A DNA stretch of 64,000 nucleotides from PNNG01 sp046291695 (GCA_046291695.1 JBKBSO010000002.1:124001-188000), one strand, 5' to 3'. Positions 1 to 9,848 are shown, counted from the first letter of the stretch. Notes: generated by a model from the letters alone, not told the origin. Numbers and translations are program-made.

Positions 1-598
1 CTACATAAAAATGCCGCGCTACCCGGTTAACAATAAAACCCGGGGCATCTTTGGCATGTACCGGCTTTTTACCCAGCTGCAGGCTCAATGCATATACTGC
101 CGCTGCTACTTCGTGCGAGGTAGCCTCTCCGCTGATAACTTCAACCAGCTTCATGATGTGTGCAGGGTTAAAAAAGTGCATGCCCACCAGTTGCTCAGGC
201 CTTTTTAAGCCTGCGGCAATGGAGGTAACGGGTATCGAAGAGGTGTTGGTGGCCATGATGCATGCCGGCTGATTAATCAGCTCCAGCTCGCGAAACAGCT
301 CAATCTTCGGTTGTTTTTTTTCGATGATGGCTTCGATACACAAATCGGCAACCAAATCCTGAAAACGATCGGTGATGGTTAATCGCGATTGGGTTTCGGC
401 TTTTTGTTCGGCGTTGATGATGCCCTTATCGACCGCCTTTTGTAGATTGCCCTCAATTTGTTGGCGGGCTTTTTCGAGCATGGTTGGCTGCATATCGTGC
501 AAAAGCGTTTGGTAACCGGCCAGGGCACATACTTGCGCAATGCCCGAGCCCATGGTGCCCGCACCTACTACGGCGATGGTTTTAATGTTGTTAATCAT
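1..598 (-). CDS. hbd: 3-hydroxyacyl-CoA (3-hydroxybutyryl-CoA) dehydrogenase, C-terminus cut by window edge
   Basis: This NAD-dependent enzyme oxidises 3-hydroxyacyl-CoA to 3-ketoacyl-CoA in beta-oxidation or butanoate metabolism, in the cytoplasm. About 199 residues are visible. The Rossmann motif GAGTMGSGIAQ lies near residue 11, followed further on by NTSSIPVTSIA and by HFFNPAHIMKLVEV, where the His is the family's catalytic residue. The visible part ends in DAPGFIVNRV, which normally opens the C-terminal dimerisation domain; that domain continues past base 1. The ATG at 598 overlaps the pheS stop by four bases (ATGA), so the two genes are translationally coupled. The family call is firm; the exact chain-length preference cannot be read. 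Confidence 0.93.
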   Translation of the reverse strand, partial: MINNIKTIAVVGAGTMGSGIAQVCALAGYQTLLHDMQPTMLEKARQQIEGNLQKAVDKGIINAEQKAETQSRLTITDRFQDLVADLCIEAIIEKKQPKIELFRELELINQPACIMATNTSSIPVTSIAAGLKRPEQLVGMHFFNPAHIMKLVEVISGEATSHEVAAAVYALSLQLGKKPVHAKDAPGFIVNRVARHFYV

Positions 599-1617
599 AG
601 TACAGAGCCAAATTGCTGCAGAAAACGAATGTCGTTTTCAAAGAACAAACGGATATCCTTGAGCTGATATTTCAACATGGTCATTCTTTCGATGCCCATG
701 CCAAAAGCGTAGCCACTGTATTTTTTGCTGTCGATGCCACAGTTTTCGAGCACCTGAGGATCAACCATGCCACAGCCTAAAATTTCGACCCAGCCGGTTT
801 GCTTGCACACGCTGCAGCCTTCCTGATTGCAGATAAAGCAACTTACGTCCATTTCGGCCGATGGCTCGGTAAAAGGAAAATAACTGGCCCTAAAGCGCAC
901 TTTAAGGGCTTGTCCGAAAAAGTCGTTGGCAAACATGTATAAGGTTTGCTTAAGCTCCGCAAAAGAAACATTTTCGGCAATGTATAAGCCTTCAACCTGA
1001 TGAAACTGCATATGCGATCGCGCCGAAACGGTTTCATTGCGGTAAACCCTACCCGGCGAAATGGTACGAATAGGTAAATTACCCAATTGCATTTCTTTTA
1101 CCTGCACAGTAGAGGTGTGGGTACGCAAGAGAATGTCGGGATTGGTTTGTACAAAAAAAGTGTCCTGCATATCGCGTGCAGGATGATCGTCGTCGAAATT
1201 CAGCGCCCCGAAATTGTGCCAATCGTCTACTACCTCATGCCCTTCACTGATGTTGAATCCTTGATTTTCAAAAAAGCGGATGATTTGCTGCCGTACCAGC
1301 GAAAGTGGGTGCCGGCTCCCGGGCTGGTTGGGCATGGGCGGTCGACTGGGGTCGAAGTCGTCCTGCTTTTGAACCGGACTATCGGCCAGATCGCTTTGTT
1401 TTTCTTGCCAACGGCTTTCCACCTCTTGCTTTAACGCATTGATGGATTTGCCATACCGCTTTTTTTCTTCCCCTGAAACAGCCCTAAAATCCTCAAAAAG
1501 TTCGTTAATAAGGCCTTTTTTGCTCAAAAAACGTAAGCGATACTGCTCTAGTTGTTCGGCATTGCTCAAATCAAAAGCAAGCGCTTCTGAACGAATGGCA
1601 TCAATTTTTTCCTGCAT
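595..1617 (-). CDS. pheS: Phenylalanyl-tRNA synthetase alpha subunit
   Basis: PheS is the catalytic subunit of the (alpha-beta)2 phenylalanyl-tRNA synthetase and attaches Phe to its tRNA. The protein has 340 residues, the usual length. A coiled-coil N-terminal arm (residues 1-90) precedes the class II core. Family signatures are visible: HPLSLVRQQI near residue 104, LLRTHTSTVQ (motif 2 region), RVYRNETVSARSHMQFHQVEG, and the C-terminal GYAFGMGIERMTMLKY (motif 3). It lies one base downstream of guaB and overlaps the following dehydrogenase by four bases, so guaB-pheS-hbd probably form one transcript. No pheT is present in the window. Confidence 0.97.
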   Translation of the reverse strand: MQEKIDAIRSEALAFDLSNAEQLEQYRLRFLSKKGLINELFEDFRAVSGEEKKRYGKSINALKQEVESRWQEKQSDLADSPVQKQDDFDPSRPPMPNQPGSRHPLSLVRQQIIRFFENQGFNISEGHEVVDDWHNFGALNFDDDHPARDMQDTFFVQTNPDILLRTHTSTVQVKEMQLGNLPIRTISPGRVYRNETVSARSHMQFHQVEGLYIAENVSFAELKQTLYMFANDFFGQALKVRFRASYFPFTEPSAEMDVSCFICNQEGCSVCKQTGWVEILGCGMVDPQVLENCGIDSKKYSGYAFGMGIERMTMLKYQLKDIRLFFENDIRFLQQFGSVL

Positions 1618-1618
1618 T

Positions 1619-3088
1619 TTATCGGGTATAATTTGGTGCTTCGCGGGTAATGGTTACGCCATGTGGATGGCTTTCGCGCAGTCCTGAATTGGTGATTCGC
1701 ACAAACCTGGCCTCATGCAATTGGTCGATGGTGCGCGCACCACAATAACCCATTCCCGCTCGCAAACCGCCAATATACTGATAAACTACTTCTTCGAGTC
1801 GGCCTTTGTAAGGCACGCGACCCACAATGCCTTCGGGCACTAATTTTTTAATTTCGTCTTCGGCATCCTGAAAATAACGGTCTTTAGACCCTTCCTTCAT
1901 GGCTTCAATAGAGCCCATACCCCGGTAGGTTTTGAATTTCCGTCCTTCGAAAATGATGGTTTCTCCCGGCGATTCTTCCACGCCGGCAAAAATGGAACCG
2001 CCCATGATGGTATTGGCTCCTGCCGCCAAGGCCTTGACAATGTCGCCGGTATAACGGATACCACCATCGGCAATTACCGGTACTCCCGTGCCTTTAAGGG
2101 CTTCGGCAGCTTCAAAAACCGCCGTTAACTGGGGCACCCCTACCCCTGCTACCACCCGTGTGGTGCAAATCGAGCCAGGGCCTACCCCTACTTTTACCGC
2201 ATCGGCTCCGGCATCGGCCAAGGCGCGGGCAGCAGCACCCGTGGCTACGTTGCCCACGATGATATCGAGCTGCGGGTAAGCTGCTTTGGCTTGCTTTAAG
2301 GCTGCTATCACCCCGGCCGAATGACCATGGGCTGTATCGATGGTTACCACATCAACGCCAGCATGCACCAAGGCCTTAATGCGATCGAGCATATCGGCAG
2401 TAACACCTACCGCAGCTCCAACCCGCAAACGACCCAAGGCATCTTTGCAGGCCATGGGGTGGTCTTTGAGTTTGAGAATGTCTTTATAGGTAATCAGCCC
2501 GATAAGCTTACCTGCTTTATCAGTTACTGGCAATTTTTCGATTTTGTGCTCCTGTAAAATACCTTCGGCCTGCTGAAGCGAGGTACCCTCACCGGCCGTG
2601 ATAAGCTTCTCTTTGGTCATGACCTCTGTAATGGGGCGTGCCGGATTTTTTTCGAAGCGCAAGTCACGGTTGGTAAGGATGCCTACCAAACGCTGTTCAT
2701 GATCGACAATGGGAATGCCGCCAATGCTGTTTTCTTCCATCAGGGCCAGGGCTTCGCCAATGCTGGCTTCGGCGTGTAAGGTAATGGGATCGACGATGAG
2801 GCCGCTTTCGGAGCGCTTTACTTTGCGCACTTCGGCAGCTTGCCGCTCGATGCTCATGTTTTTGTGTAACATGCCAATGCCGCCATTCTGTGCCATGGCA
2901 ATGGCCAAAGCCGATTCGGTTACCGTATCCATAGCCGCCGATACAATGGGTACATTGATGCGGATATGTCGCGTAAACTGGGTTGAAATATCTACTTCGC
3001 GGGGAAGTACTTCGGAGTAAGCCGGTAAGAGGAGAACGTCGTCGTAGGTAAGTCCTTCACCTACAACCTTTTGAGTAAAATCGAGCAT
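1619..3088 (-). CDS. guaB: Inosine-5'-monophosphate dehydrogenase
   Basis: GuaB converts IMP to XMP with NAD+, the committed step of GMP synthesis. It has 489 residues. The N-terminal part of the barrel (GLTYDDVLLLPAYSEVLPR) is followed by two CBS domains (about residues 95-210). The active-site loop GVGPGSICTTR carries the catalytic Cys, and the flap region around YRGMGSIEAM and the C-terminal GLRAGMGYCGA are intact. A Bacteroidota -7 box (TAACTTTG) stands 27 bases before the ATG, so the three-gene transcript guaB-pheS-hbd probably starts here. Confidence 0.98.
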   Translation of the reverse strand: MLDFTQKVVGEGLTYDDVLLLPAYSEVLPREVDISTQFTRHIRINVPIVSAAMDTVTESALAIAMAQNGGIGMLHKNMSIERQAAEVRKVKRSESGLIVDPITLHAEASIGEALALMEENSIGGIPIVDHEQRLVGILTNRDLRFEKNPARPITEVMTKEKLITAGEGTSLQQAEGILQEHKIEKLPVTDKAGKLIGLITYKDILKLKDHPMACKDALGRLRVGAAVGVTADMLDRIKALVHAGVDVVTIDTAHGHSAGVIAALKQAKAAYPQLDIIVGNVATGAAARALADAGADAVKVGVGPGSICTTRVVAGVGVPQLTAVFEAAEALKGTGVPVIADGGIRYTGDIVKALAAGANTIMGGSIFAGVEESPGETIIFEGRKFKTYRGMGSIEAMKEGSKDRYFQDAEDEIKKLVPEGIVGRVPYKGRLEEVVYQYIGGLRAGMGYCGARTIDQLHEARFVRITNSGLRESHPHGVTITREAPNYTR

Positions 3089-3115
3089 GGCAAATAAGTT
3101 TGCTTATTTGCGGCA

Positions 3116-3123
3116 CAAAGTTA
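3116..3123 (-). promoter_or_regulatory. Probable guaB promoter, -7 element
   Basis: Read on the minus strand, this is TAACTTTG, a perfect match to the Bacteroidota sigma-ABfr -7 consensus TAnnTTTG. It lies 27 bases before the guaB ATG. I see no good TTTG element at the right distance upstream, so the -33 part is weak. Confidence 0.6.
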
Positions 3124-3255
3124 AGGATTTTGTTGAGCTTTTCGCTAAATACTGCTTATTTCCTCAATATTTATGCTGCTCATCCAAATCATTAGTGCCG
3201 CGGTCGGCCTTAGTTCAAAGGCATACGTGCAACCAGGTCGATGTAGTGGCCTCGC

Positions 3256-4332
3256 TCACCGCAGCAGTTGTAGCTTGAAATGCCGGTACTCGCTGCGGCC
3301 GTTAGCCTCGTAAAGCACGCTCAGGTGGTATTGGCCGGCGGCCCAGGTACTGCCGTCGATTTCGTGGGTGTGGATGCCTTTTTCGGCCTGCAATTCGGTG
3401 CGGGGCAGTACCAAACGCCCAAACATATCGGTGGCATGCAGGCGCAATTTGCCAGCGCTGGGCAAGCTGTACTCCAGCACAACCCAATCGCGCGCCGGAT
3501 TGGGATAGGCTTTCACCTCAAAGTCGAACTGCGGCTCGGGCGGGGGAATGGTGTCGGAGCAGTCGTAGATGAGTACGTCGTCTAAGAACAAATAAGTTCG
3601 AAACCGATTGCTAGGTACACCCGCAAATTCAGGTCGTAAAGGAATACTATCAAGGTAATCCGTTCGCTTAAAATTACCAATGGTAAAAAAGCGGTAGGCG
3701 CTATCGGCCACAAAATGGGTGGTTATTTTGGTCCAGTGGAGGGTGTCGGTGATAAAGTCAGAATAAAAAGTAATGGGCTGTATGGTATCGTAATAGGCGT
3801 TCATTAAGCTGTCCATGCCCCACAACGACCAGGGCCGCACCAACAACACACTGTCGGTATGCAGCATCATTTGGATGTTTTTGGTGCCATGGGTACTGAA
3901 GGTTTCGGCAATGTTCACATGCATTTCGGCACAATAGGTTTTGCCGGGTACCAAAGGCTGAACAAAGCTGCCCGTTGGCCATTCACGGCCTCTTTGAAAT
4001 AAAAACCCGATATAGCCATTACCTTTGGAGGGATATTGAAATCCATGAGTATTGAAAGGCACATGATTGTTCCATTGTGGATGCCCTCCACAGGTATCAA
4101 AATTGTAAGAATCGGGGGAACTTCCTCGCACAATGCTGCCATCTTGTAAGGTTGACCAAACACCAAATTCTCCCCACCCAACAAACTCAGTGGCTGTAAC
4201 ATTAGCGGTTTGAACACAATGGCCATTGGTTAATTCTTCAAAACCGCCATTGATCACCAAATTTTGCTTCTGTTGAGCCCAAAGCAATTGGTGCAACCAA
4301 ACAAAGGATATGAGTAAAAGGAGCTTTTTCAT
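3256..4332 (-). CDS. Secreted protein with T9SS type A sorting domain
   Basis: A Sec signal peptide (MKKLLLLISFVWLHQLLWAQ) begins this 358-residue protein. The mature part opens with NLVINGGFEEL, a form typical of jelly-roll, carbohydrate-binding-like domains found in many Bacteroidota secreted proteins, and runs to about residue 270. The tail from about residue 280 (VKAYPNPARDWVVLEY) to the end is a type A C-terminal sorting domain, so the protein should cross the outer membrane by the type IX system. No catalytic motif is recognised; adhesion or sugar binding is only a guess. It is separated from the upstream gene by a hairpin terminator. Confidence 0.85.
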   Translation of the reverse strand: MKKLLLLISFVWLHQLLWAQQKQNLVINGGFEELTNGHCVQTANVTATEFVGWGEFGVWSTLQDGSIVRGSSPDSYNFDTCGGHPQWNNHVPFNTHGFQYPSKGNGYIGFLFQRGREWPTGSFVQPLVPGKTYCAEMHVNIAETFSTHGTKNIQMMLHTDSVLLVRPWSLWGMDSLMNAYYDTIQPITFYSDFITDTLHWTKITTHFVADSAYRFFTIGNFKRTDYLDSIPLRPEFAGVPSNRFRTYLFLDDVLIYDCSDTIPPPEPQFDFEVKAYPNPARDWVVLEYSLPSAGKLRLHATDMFGRLVLPRTELQAEKGIHTHEIDGSTWAAGQYHLSVLYEANGRSEYRHFKLQLLR

Positions 4333-4335
4333 GTC

Positions 4336-4365
4336 AAAAACCTCCTCGGCATTCAGCCGAGGAGG
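4336..4365 (-). terminator. Intrinsic terminator after the beta-helix gene
   Basis: A perfect 10-bp stem (CCTCCTCGGC / GCCGAGGAGG) with loop ATTCA lies in the 46 bases between two same-strand genes. Read on the minus strand it is followed by TTTTTG, so it ends transcription from the 4379-7827 gene before the next T9SS gene. Confidence 0.85.
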
Positions 4366-4378
4366 AAGTGTTTTTCAT

Positions 4379-7300
4379 CTATTGCATCACAATTTTGCCA
4401 TGTTGCACTTCTGCACCGTCGATGTACAAACGGTACAAATACATGCCGCTTTGTAGTTGCGGGTTGGCTACCTGCCAGGCCCCGTTGTTGTAGCGCACCG
4501 AGGGTTCGGAAACCAAGCGGCCTTGCAAATCGTACAGGCGTAACTGGCCTTGTTCCAAACCAGTGGTCAGGCTACCCGCAAAACTAAAGCTGCCAGAGGT
4601 GGGGTTGGGGTATGCTTTGCCCAAATCGTTTTCCGGCCAAATGTCTTCGTGCAAGGCACGGCGCTGATTGTTAGCACCCACATTTTCGTCTAAGTCGAAC
4701 ATGCCCAACATCACCCGTGCTGTGTACACCGCTTCGCCCCATTGCAAGGCACTGCTTTTAGGGCAATGGGCAACAATTGGTTGCGTTCGGCGCTGTCTAA
4801 TTCAAAGCGCCCCAGCGCCCAGCTTTGGGCGTAAATGGCATTCACTTCGGCAATTTTTTGCTCAAATACATTGCTTGGTGTAAAATCGGCCAGTATTTGC
4901 CGGGCATCGGCTGTGCTGCGGTATTGCAAGGCGTCGTACAGGCGTTTTACCTCTCCGGTACCACTTTGGTAATGACTCAGGTAAAAATTGGCAAAAGCCG
5001 CATTGTTGGCCGATGCTTGTTGCATCGAAGCGGTATGCTCGTCTAACACCCGGTAGGTAATGCTTTTTTCAAAATATTGGGTAGCATCGCTGCTGAAAGC
5101 AGTACTGCTATCGACCACCGGGCCAAATACTTTGCCTAACATCTCAGGGTCTTCGTACTTATCGTCATCTACCGGAATGGTGTCGCCGGGTTGTACCACA
5201 TTGGAACAACCCACTTCTCCTCCTGAGGAGAGCTGAGGGAGTGTTAAAATCAAGCCGTCTAATGCAAAAGGCGAGAATTCCGCACCACTGCGATAATACC
5301 AGGCAGTAGGTTGCATGTTTACGTCTTCCGAACCATTCATTCGCACCGCACGACGGTTCGACACCCACTGGTTATCGGTAGGGTCGCCGGGGTTGCCTTG
5401 TTGGTCGAGGAGTACATTGTCGAAATTGAAGCCCCAAATACCGGCTTGTAAAAAATTACAACGAAACTGGCTTACCCGGTTGTTGTTGGCGGCAAAAATG
5501 CCCGAACCGAAGCGCAGCACGTAATTGTCCCACACAAAGGCATCCACCACATTGTTGAGGCTGATGCCGCGTAGGTTGTTGCCGCTGAGGTCGCTGTTCG
5601 GCGGCAGGTTGTTATGCTGCAGGTTATTCATATATATCAGCAGATTCCAACTGTGAGCCGCACTAATTCCAGCTCTTGCGCTAGATTGAGAAGCTCCATT
5701 AGCACTAAATGTACGAATTTCATTGCTATTTACAGAAACTGAATTTACGTTTGTTAGAAAAATTGCTTGATTACAGGCCTCAATATGATTGTTCCATATT
5801 AATCCGCCGCTATTCGGAATACCATGTGTCGAACTTAATACAATACCATTTGAAGAGAGGGTTGGTGTAACATCAGAACCTAATTGATAGTTGATTTTAT
5901 TGTAACCAATTTCTCGCTGACTGCCACCATTAATGAGCGTGATACTTGTCCCATAATTTTTGAACGTATTATCACGTATGCATACAGCATTAATATTCGT
6001 GGTTTTAATGGCTTGGTAGCCACCTTCAAAATAATTTGCATCATTTGGGTCTCCTCCATTCCAATATCTGCCAATTTGAATAGGTCGCATCCAACTTTGA
6101 TGCATAGTCGCAGTTGCTACTACAGCTCCAACTACAGAAGGAGAGCCTACCACATGGTTTCGGTAAAATTCATTATTGATGATATTACCACCACTGTTGT
6201 GCATCAATATGGCTGTGGGCATATTTAATGCAGTACTTATGATGGGGTTAAATAAATTAGGAGCCTGATTCCGAACACCAATCACTACAAAACCGCTATT
6301 GTCTATTTTTACTGCTGCTAGATTGTGAGCTACGTTTTGATACGGTGGATAAACAGGGGTAGCAGGTTGGAAGTTTGCTCCGTATATTTCAACAGGAGAA
6401 AGGGTTCCATCATAGCTTGCCACATGGGTAGGGTTGTAGTCGCGTATACTTAAACTCACCCAGTTTAGGTTAAATGTACCTCCTTTCACATTTAGTTTGC
6501 CTCCTTTTTCACTCACTAAACCATTTATTGCATGTATGATATGAGTATTATCCATTTCAATTTTTTGACTGGCATTACTGGCATATACCCCATCAAACAT
6601 AATGTCGCATCCAGCAGAAATAGTTAGATTTTTGGTTTTAAAAACCACATTGTCGGCCACTGTAATTTTGGCATAAGGCCCCATGAAGAGCTGTATGTTT
6701 TGGATTTCGATATTTTCATCGATATGCAGGTATCCATTAACATAGATTAGGGATATATTGGTATTACTTGGATTAGCAATGCCTAACCCAGCAAGTTGCG
6801 TTTCTGAAATGTTTTCATTTAGTATCGTTATTGCTTGTGGTTCAGCAGGATTTTCACAGCATTGATATACCGATTTAGTAGCCGCTAAATCACAAAGCTC
6901 TTCACCTATGGTCACCTGCACCGATACCGTGCCGATACCGTGCCGATAGCGCCAGGAGCGAAAGTCCAATTCACCTGAATGCTGGAGCCTGAACCTGTAA
7001 AGGTACCACCAGAAACTGTCCATTGTGGGTTTAAACCTGCGAGATAGGCAGGAATGCTGTAGATATCGGATGCACCTTCACAAAGGTGCTGGTCGCCATC
7101 AATGGTTAAGGGCGTTCCTGTGTCGATGAAATTTAAAAATATTTTATTCGAAACAGGATCTGTTGGTTGAGCTACATTTGAGGTAATTATAACGTAATTG
7201 CTGTTTTGATCGAGTTCACAAATGGCACCAATGATGGCATAAGTGCCGGGAGTACTGATTGTAAAACTATTGAAATAGCCTGTGTTGAAAGGCGGGAAGT

Positions 7301-7827
7301 TGTTTTGATCGTATATCGGAATGTTAGAAGCATTAAGCACAACATTCCAATCTCCTGTGGCTTGGGGTAATATTGTCCCAGGCGTTGGTAAGGCCGCATT
7401 TGGATTACTGCTTATTAAGTATAACAGATATTGTTCGGGATTACCGCTTTCTGCTGGCGGAACTAAACACCGAGTTCCATCTACCACGCTAGGGTAGCCA
7501 TCAGAAATTTCGAATGTTCCTGGCTCGCAGATGTTGATGGTATTTGGATTGGTTGATAGCGGAGAGCTTTCATAAATGCTACTTTGGCTTATGCCATTTA
7601 CATCCAAAATCATTATTTCGAGACAAACGGTTTCTGCTTCTTGGGCTAAGGCAGGAATAAACATACAACATAGGCTCGTCAGTATGCATACTGAGTAATT
7701 AAACGCCCGTCTCAACGTTTTTGAGTAAATTGAATCACTTAAGACAGTTAGCCCAATGTCGTTATTCCAATTGGCTATCGGAATGCTAGTACATGCGTAC
7801 GGGGGGGGCAATCATTGTTTTTTTCAT
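4379..7827 (-). pseudogene. Frameshifted large T9SS beta-helix protein gene (three lesions)
   Basis: Three reading frames on the minus strand join into one product of roughly 1,130-1,140 residues. The parts are: a Sec signal peptide ending CCMFIPALAQ; a region with a PKD-like domain (CEGASDIYSIPAYLAG...PQWTVSGG); a long right-handed parallel beta-helix part with many N/G-rich turns (about 6800-5300); and a type A T9SS tail (KAYPNPTSGSFSFAG). Lesion 1 is a run of eight G (plus strand, 7801-7808) just inside the reading frame that starts at the well-placed ATG at 7827 (MKKTMIAPP). Lesion 2 is an 11-bp tandem duplication at 6921-6942; removing one copy restores GAIGTVSVQVTIGE. Lesion 3 lies at 4756-4759: adding one A to the coding strand's AAAA restores ALKSSALQWGEAVY. 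The alternative start at 7811 is a TTG. The promoter and terminator look intact. The gene may be decaying, phase-variable, or the result of sequencing error. Confidence 0.85.
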
Positions 7828-7849
7828 AGCTAATTAATTTTAGGATATT

Positions 7850-7880
7850 CAAACCTAAACTAAATTTTCCTTAAAAACAA
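7850..7880 (-). promoter_or_regulatory. Promoter of the beta-helix T9SS gene
   Basis: On the minus strand, TTG (7880-7878), then a 20-base spacer, then TAGGTTTG (7857-7850) match the Bacteroidota promoter consensus. The predicted start of transcription is near 7843, about 16 bases before the ATG at 7827. This placement supports 7827 as the original start codon of the frameshifted gene. Confidence 0.7.
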
Positions 7881-7955
7881 TAGTTTTAAAATAATCGTCA
7901 CAAAAGATGCCCTTTTTAATTAGCATTAATTCCATCTTTAATTGCCCATAAATGG

Positions 7956-8837
7956 TTATTTATTTATCAATTTATTCAACCGATCAGGATAATCCGTAAT
8001 GATGCCGTGCACTCCCAAGGCAATGGCTTTTTCCATTTCGTCGGTCTCGTTAATGGTCCAGGGAATTACCTGCATGCCGGTTTGGGCGGCATAGGTCATG
8101 AGCTTTTTGCTCAGGAATTTGTAGTAGGGGCTGTAAATGTGGGGGATAAAGCCCAATTGCTTGATGGCTTGTTGGTAACCCAAGGGCGATTCGTTTAGCA
8201 GGGCCAGCCTAACGGGATAATTTTTACGGTTAATGTATTGCAAGGGCCGCACATCAAAGCTTTGGATGATGACCCGCGAAGCTAAGCCAGCTTTGAACAC
8301 CTGCTGCAGCACCAGTTCGGCAAATGTTTCCACTTCAGGATGCCAAATGCCATCGCCATCGGCTTCCGATTTGATTTCGATATTGTAGTGAACAGGCGCC
8401 AATTTGTTTTCGCGCAGGTGGCGTTCTACTACTTCAAAAAGATCGCGCAGCAAGGGCTTGTGCACCGGCATTTTTTGTTGCTCCGGGAATTTCGGATGGC
8501 CTTTTGAGCCACAATCGTAGGTGCTCAATTCGGCATAAGTCAATTCAAAAATGTTGATTTTTTTAGCTTCTGCTTTGCTTAAGCTGCGTCCTTGAGGGTC
8601 GAGGCAAATATCGGCATTGATAAAAGCTTCATGCGAAAGCACTACTTCGCCATCGGCGGTAATCACCACATCGAGCTCGAGGGTGGTGGCCCCCAGGCGG
8701 ATGGCTTCGAGCATGGCGGGGATGGTATTTTCGGGCATCAGGCCACGGGCACCCCGGTGACCTTGTATGTCGAATGGAATTTGTGCATGGCCAAACAGAC
8801 TTAAGAAGAGCATCAACAATGGAAGTAAACAGCGCAT
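7956..8837 (-). CDS. Glycerophosphodiester phosphodiesterase, secreted
   Basis: This enzyme hydrolyses glycerophosphodiesters to glycerol-3-phosphate and an alcohol. The chosen ATG at 8837 gives 293 residues and a clean signal peptide (MRCLLPLLMLFLSLFGHAQ), so it should act in the periplasm. Core motifs of the TIM-barrel family are present: GHRGARGLMPENT (catalytic His), then TTLELDVVITADGEVVLSHE (metal-binding E and D and the second His), and HYNIEIKSE. A GTG at 8873 is in frame, but the -7 box TATCTTTG (8848-8841) lies between the two, so the shorter form is preferred. That box leaves a leader of only a few bases. Confidence 0.93.
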   Translation of the reverse strand: MRCLLPLLMLFLSLFGHAQIPFDIQGHRGARGLMPENTIPAMLEAIRLGATTLELDVVITADGEVVLSHEAFINADICLDPQGRSLSKAEAKKINIFELTYAELSTYDCGSKGHPKFPEQQKMPVHKPLLRDLFEVVERHLRENKLAPVHYNIEIKSEADGDGIWHPEVETFAELVLQQVFKAGLASRVIIQSFDVRPLQYINRKNYPVRLALLNESPLGYQQAIKQLGFIPHIYSPYYKFLSKKLMTYAAQTGMQVIPWTINETDEMEKAIALGVHGIITDYPDRLNKLINK

Positions 8838-9277
8838 GCCCAAAGATAAAATAGATTGGGGATTTAGATTCACTGTCGATTCGTTGAAAAATCAATGTGT
8901 TACTTGAAAATTACTGGGTTGCAACACTTATTTCTGTGTAATCAAGCGCATGGCGAAGCAAAAGCGGTTAGGAATCCAAAAATTTGTGCATGGCAAGCAG
9001 TAGTCGATTTTCTGCCTTGTTTGTTTGCTGCACAGGCTATCGACGATTTCCGCGTAACCCCGACACTACAGTCGGGATCTTAGGATCTGTGGTGAAAACC
9101 TCGGCCAGCCGGGGGAAAAGAAAGTGGACTTACCCTGTTTCGCACCCATTCATGGGTAACTAAACGACATTGAATCAGCGATCAAAAAACCGCAATCTCA
9201 ACCCTGATGCATGCTTCCGGTTTAAGCCTGACACGCTTTGCGCCCTGTTGGAAACAGCAAAGGATAACGTAAGCTGC
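8838..9277. other. Gene-free stretch with three hairpins in a row
   Basis: I find no convincing protein gene in these 440 bases. Three short inverted repeats follow each other: CCCGAC/GTCGGG (9059-9076, loop ACTACA), CTCGGC/GCCGGG (about 9100-9113) and ACCCAT/ATGGGT (9144-9157). They may be part of an unrecognised structured RNA, or be chance. No match to tmRNA, RNase P RNA, SRP RNA or 6S RNA signatures was recognised. Confidence 0.35.
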
Positions 9278-9769
9278 TTATTTGAAGTGCAGAAGTACCT
9301 GCCCCTTTTCTACTGCAGCGCCCAGGCTAACCAAAATTTTATTGACCACCCCTGCGCCTGGCGATTTAAGCACATTCTCCATCTTCATCGATTCCAACAC
9401 CAGCAAGGGATCCCCTTTTTTAACCTCATCGCCCGGTTGTACCACAATGCGCAACACCAAACCAGGCATCGGTGCCTTAAATTCGTTCAACTTGGCTTCA
9501 GCGCCCGCATCAATGCCCAGTTTGCTCAACATCAGGTCCATTTCGGTACGCACTTCTGTTTCAAAGCGTTGTTTGTTCACCCGAACCACCACATCGCGCC
9601 CTTCTTTTTTCATCTTTTCGATGGTAAAGCCCTTGCCATTCAGCAGCAAGTGCATACGGTGTTCATCAAGCTGAACAAGGTCGGGCTGGAGTATTTTGCC
9701 ATTGATGCTGAGGGTATCACCCGACTTTTCAACCTGGTATTTGCGTCCCTGAATGCTGATTTCAAACAT
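9278..9769 (-). CDS. Biotin carboxyl carrier protein (biotin/lipoyl attachment domain)
   Basis: The protein carries a covalently bound biotin for an acyl-CoA carboxylase (acetyl-, propionyl- or methylcrotonyl-CoA type). The ATG at 9769 gives 163 residues, starting MFEISIQGRKYQVEKSGD; an in-frame start at 9811 is less likely because it only adds a poor leader. The biotinyl domain fills the last 75 residues: APMPGLVLRI, then ESMKMENVL with the Lys that accepts biotin, then VEKGQVLLHF. The first half resembles the short N-terminal domain of Bacteroidota carrier subunits. No carboxylase or carboxyltransferase gene is next to it, so its partners must be elsewhere. Confidence 0.9.
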   Translation of the reverse strand: MFEISIQGRKYQVEKSGDTLSINGKILQPDLVQLDEHRMHLLLNGKGFTIEKMKKEGRDVVVRVNKQRFETEVRTEMDLMLSKLGIDAGAEAKLNEFKAPMPGLVLRIVVQPGDEVKKGDPLLVLESMKMENVLKSPGAGVVNKILVSLGAAVEKGQVLLHFK

Positions 9770-9848
9770 CGAAGAAAAATTTGCGTTGTCAAAACTACTA
9801 AAAATGCCCAAATTTGGTGATTATCATTACAGATTAATCTTAACACAC

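Noticed and set aside
4750..4765. Programmed ribosomal frameshifting to join the sorting domain.
   Set aside because: No slippery heptamer and no downstream stimulator; a mutation or read error explains it more simply.
9170..9820. Rightward open frame of 216 codons.
   Set aside because: It lies opposite the biotin carrier gene, whose motifs are clear; the frame has no recognisable features.
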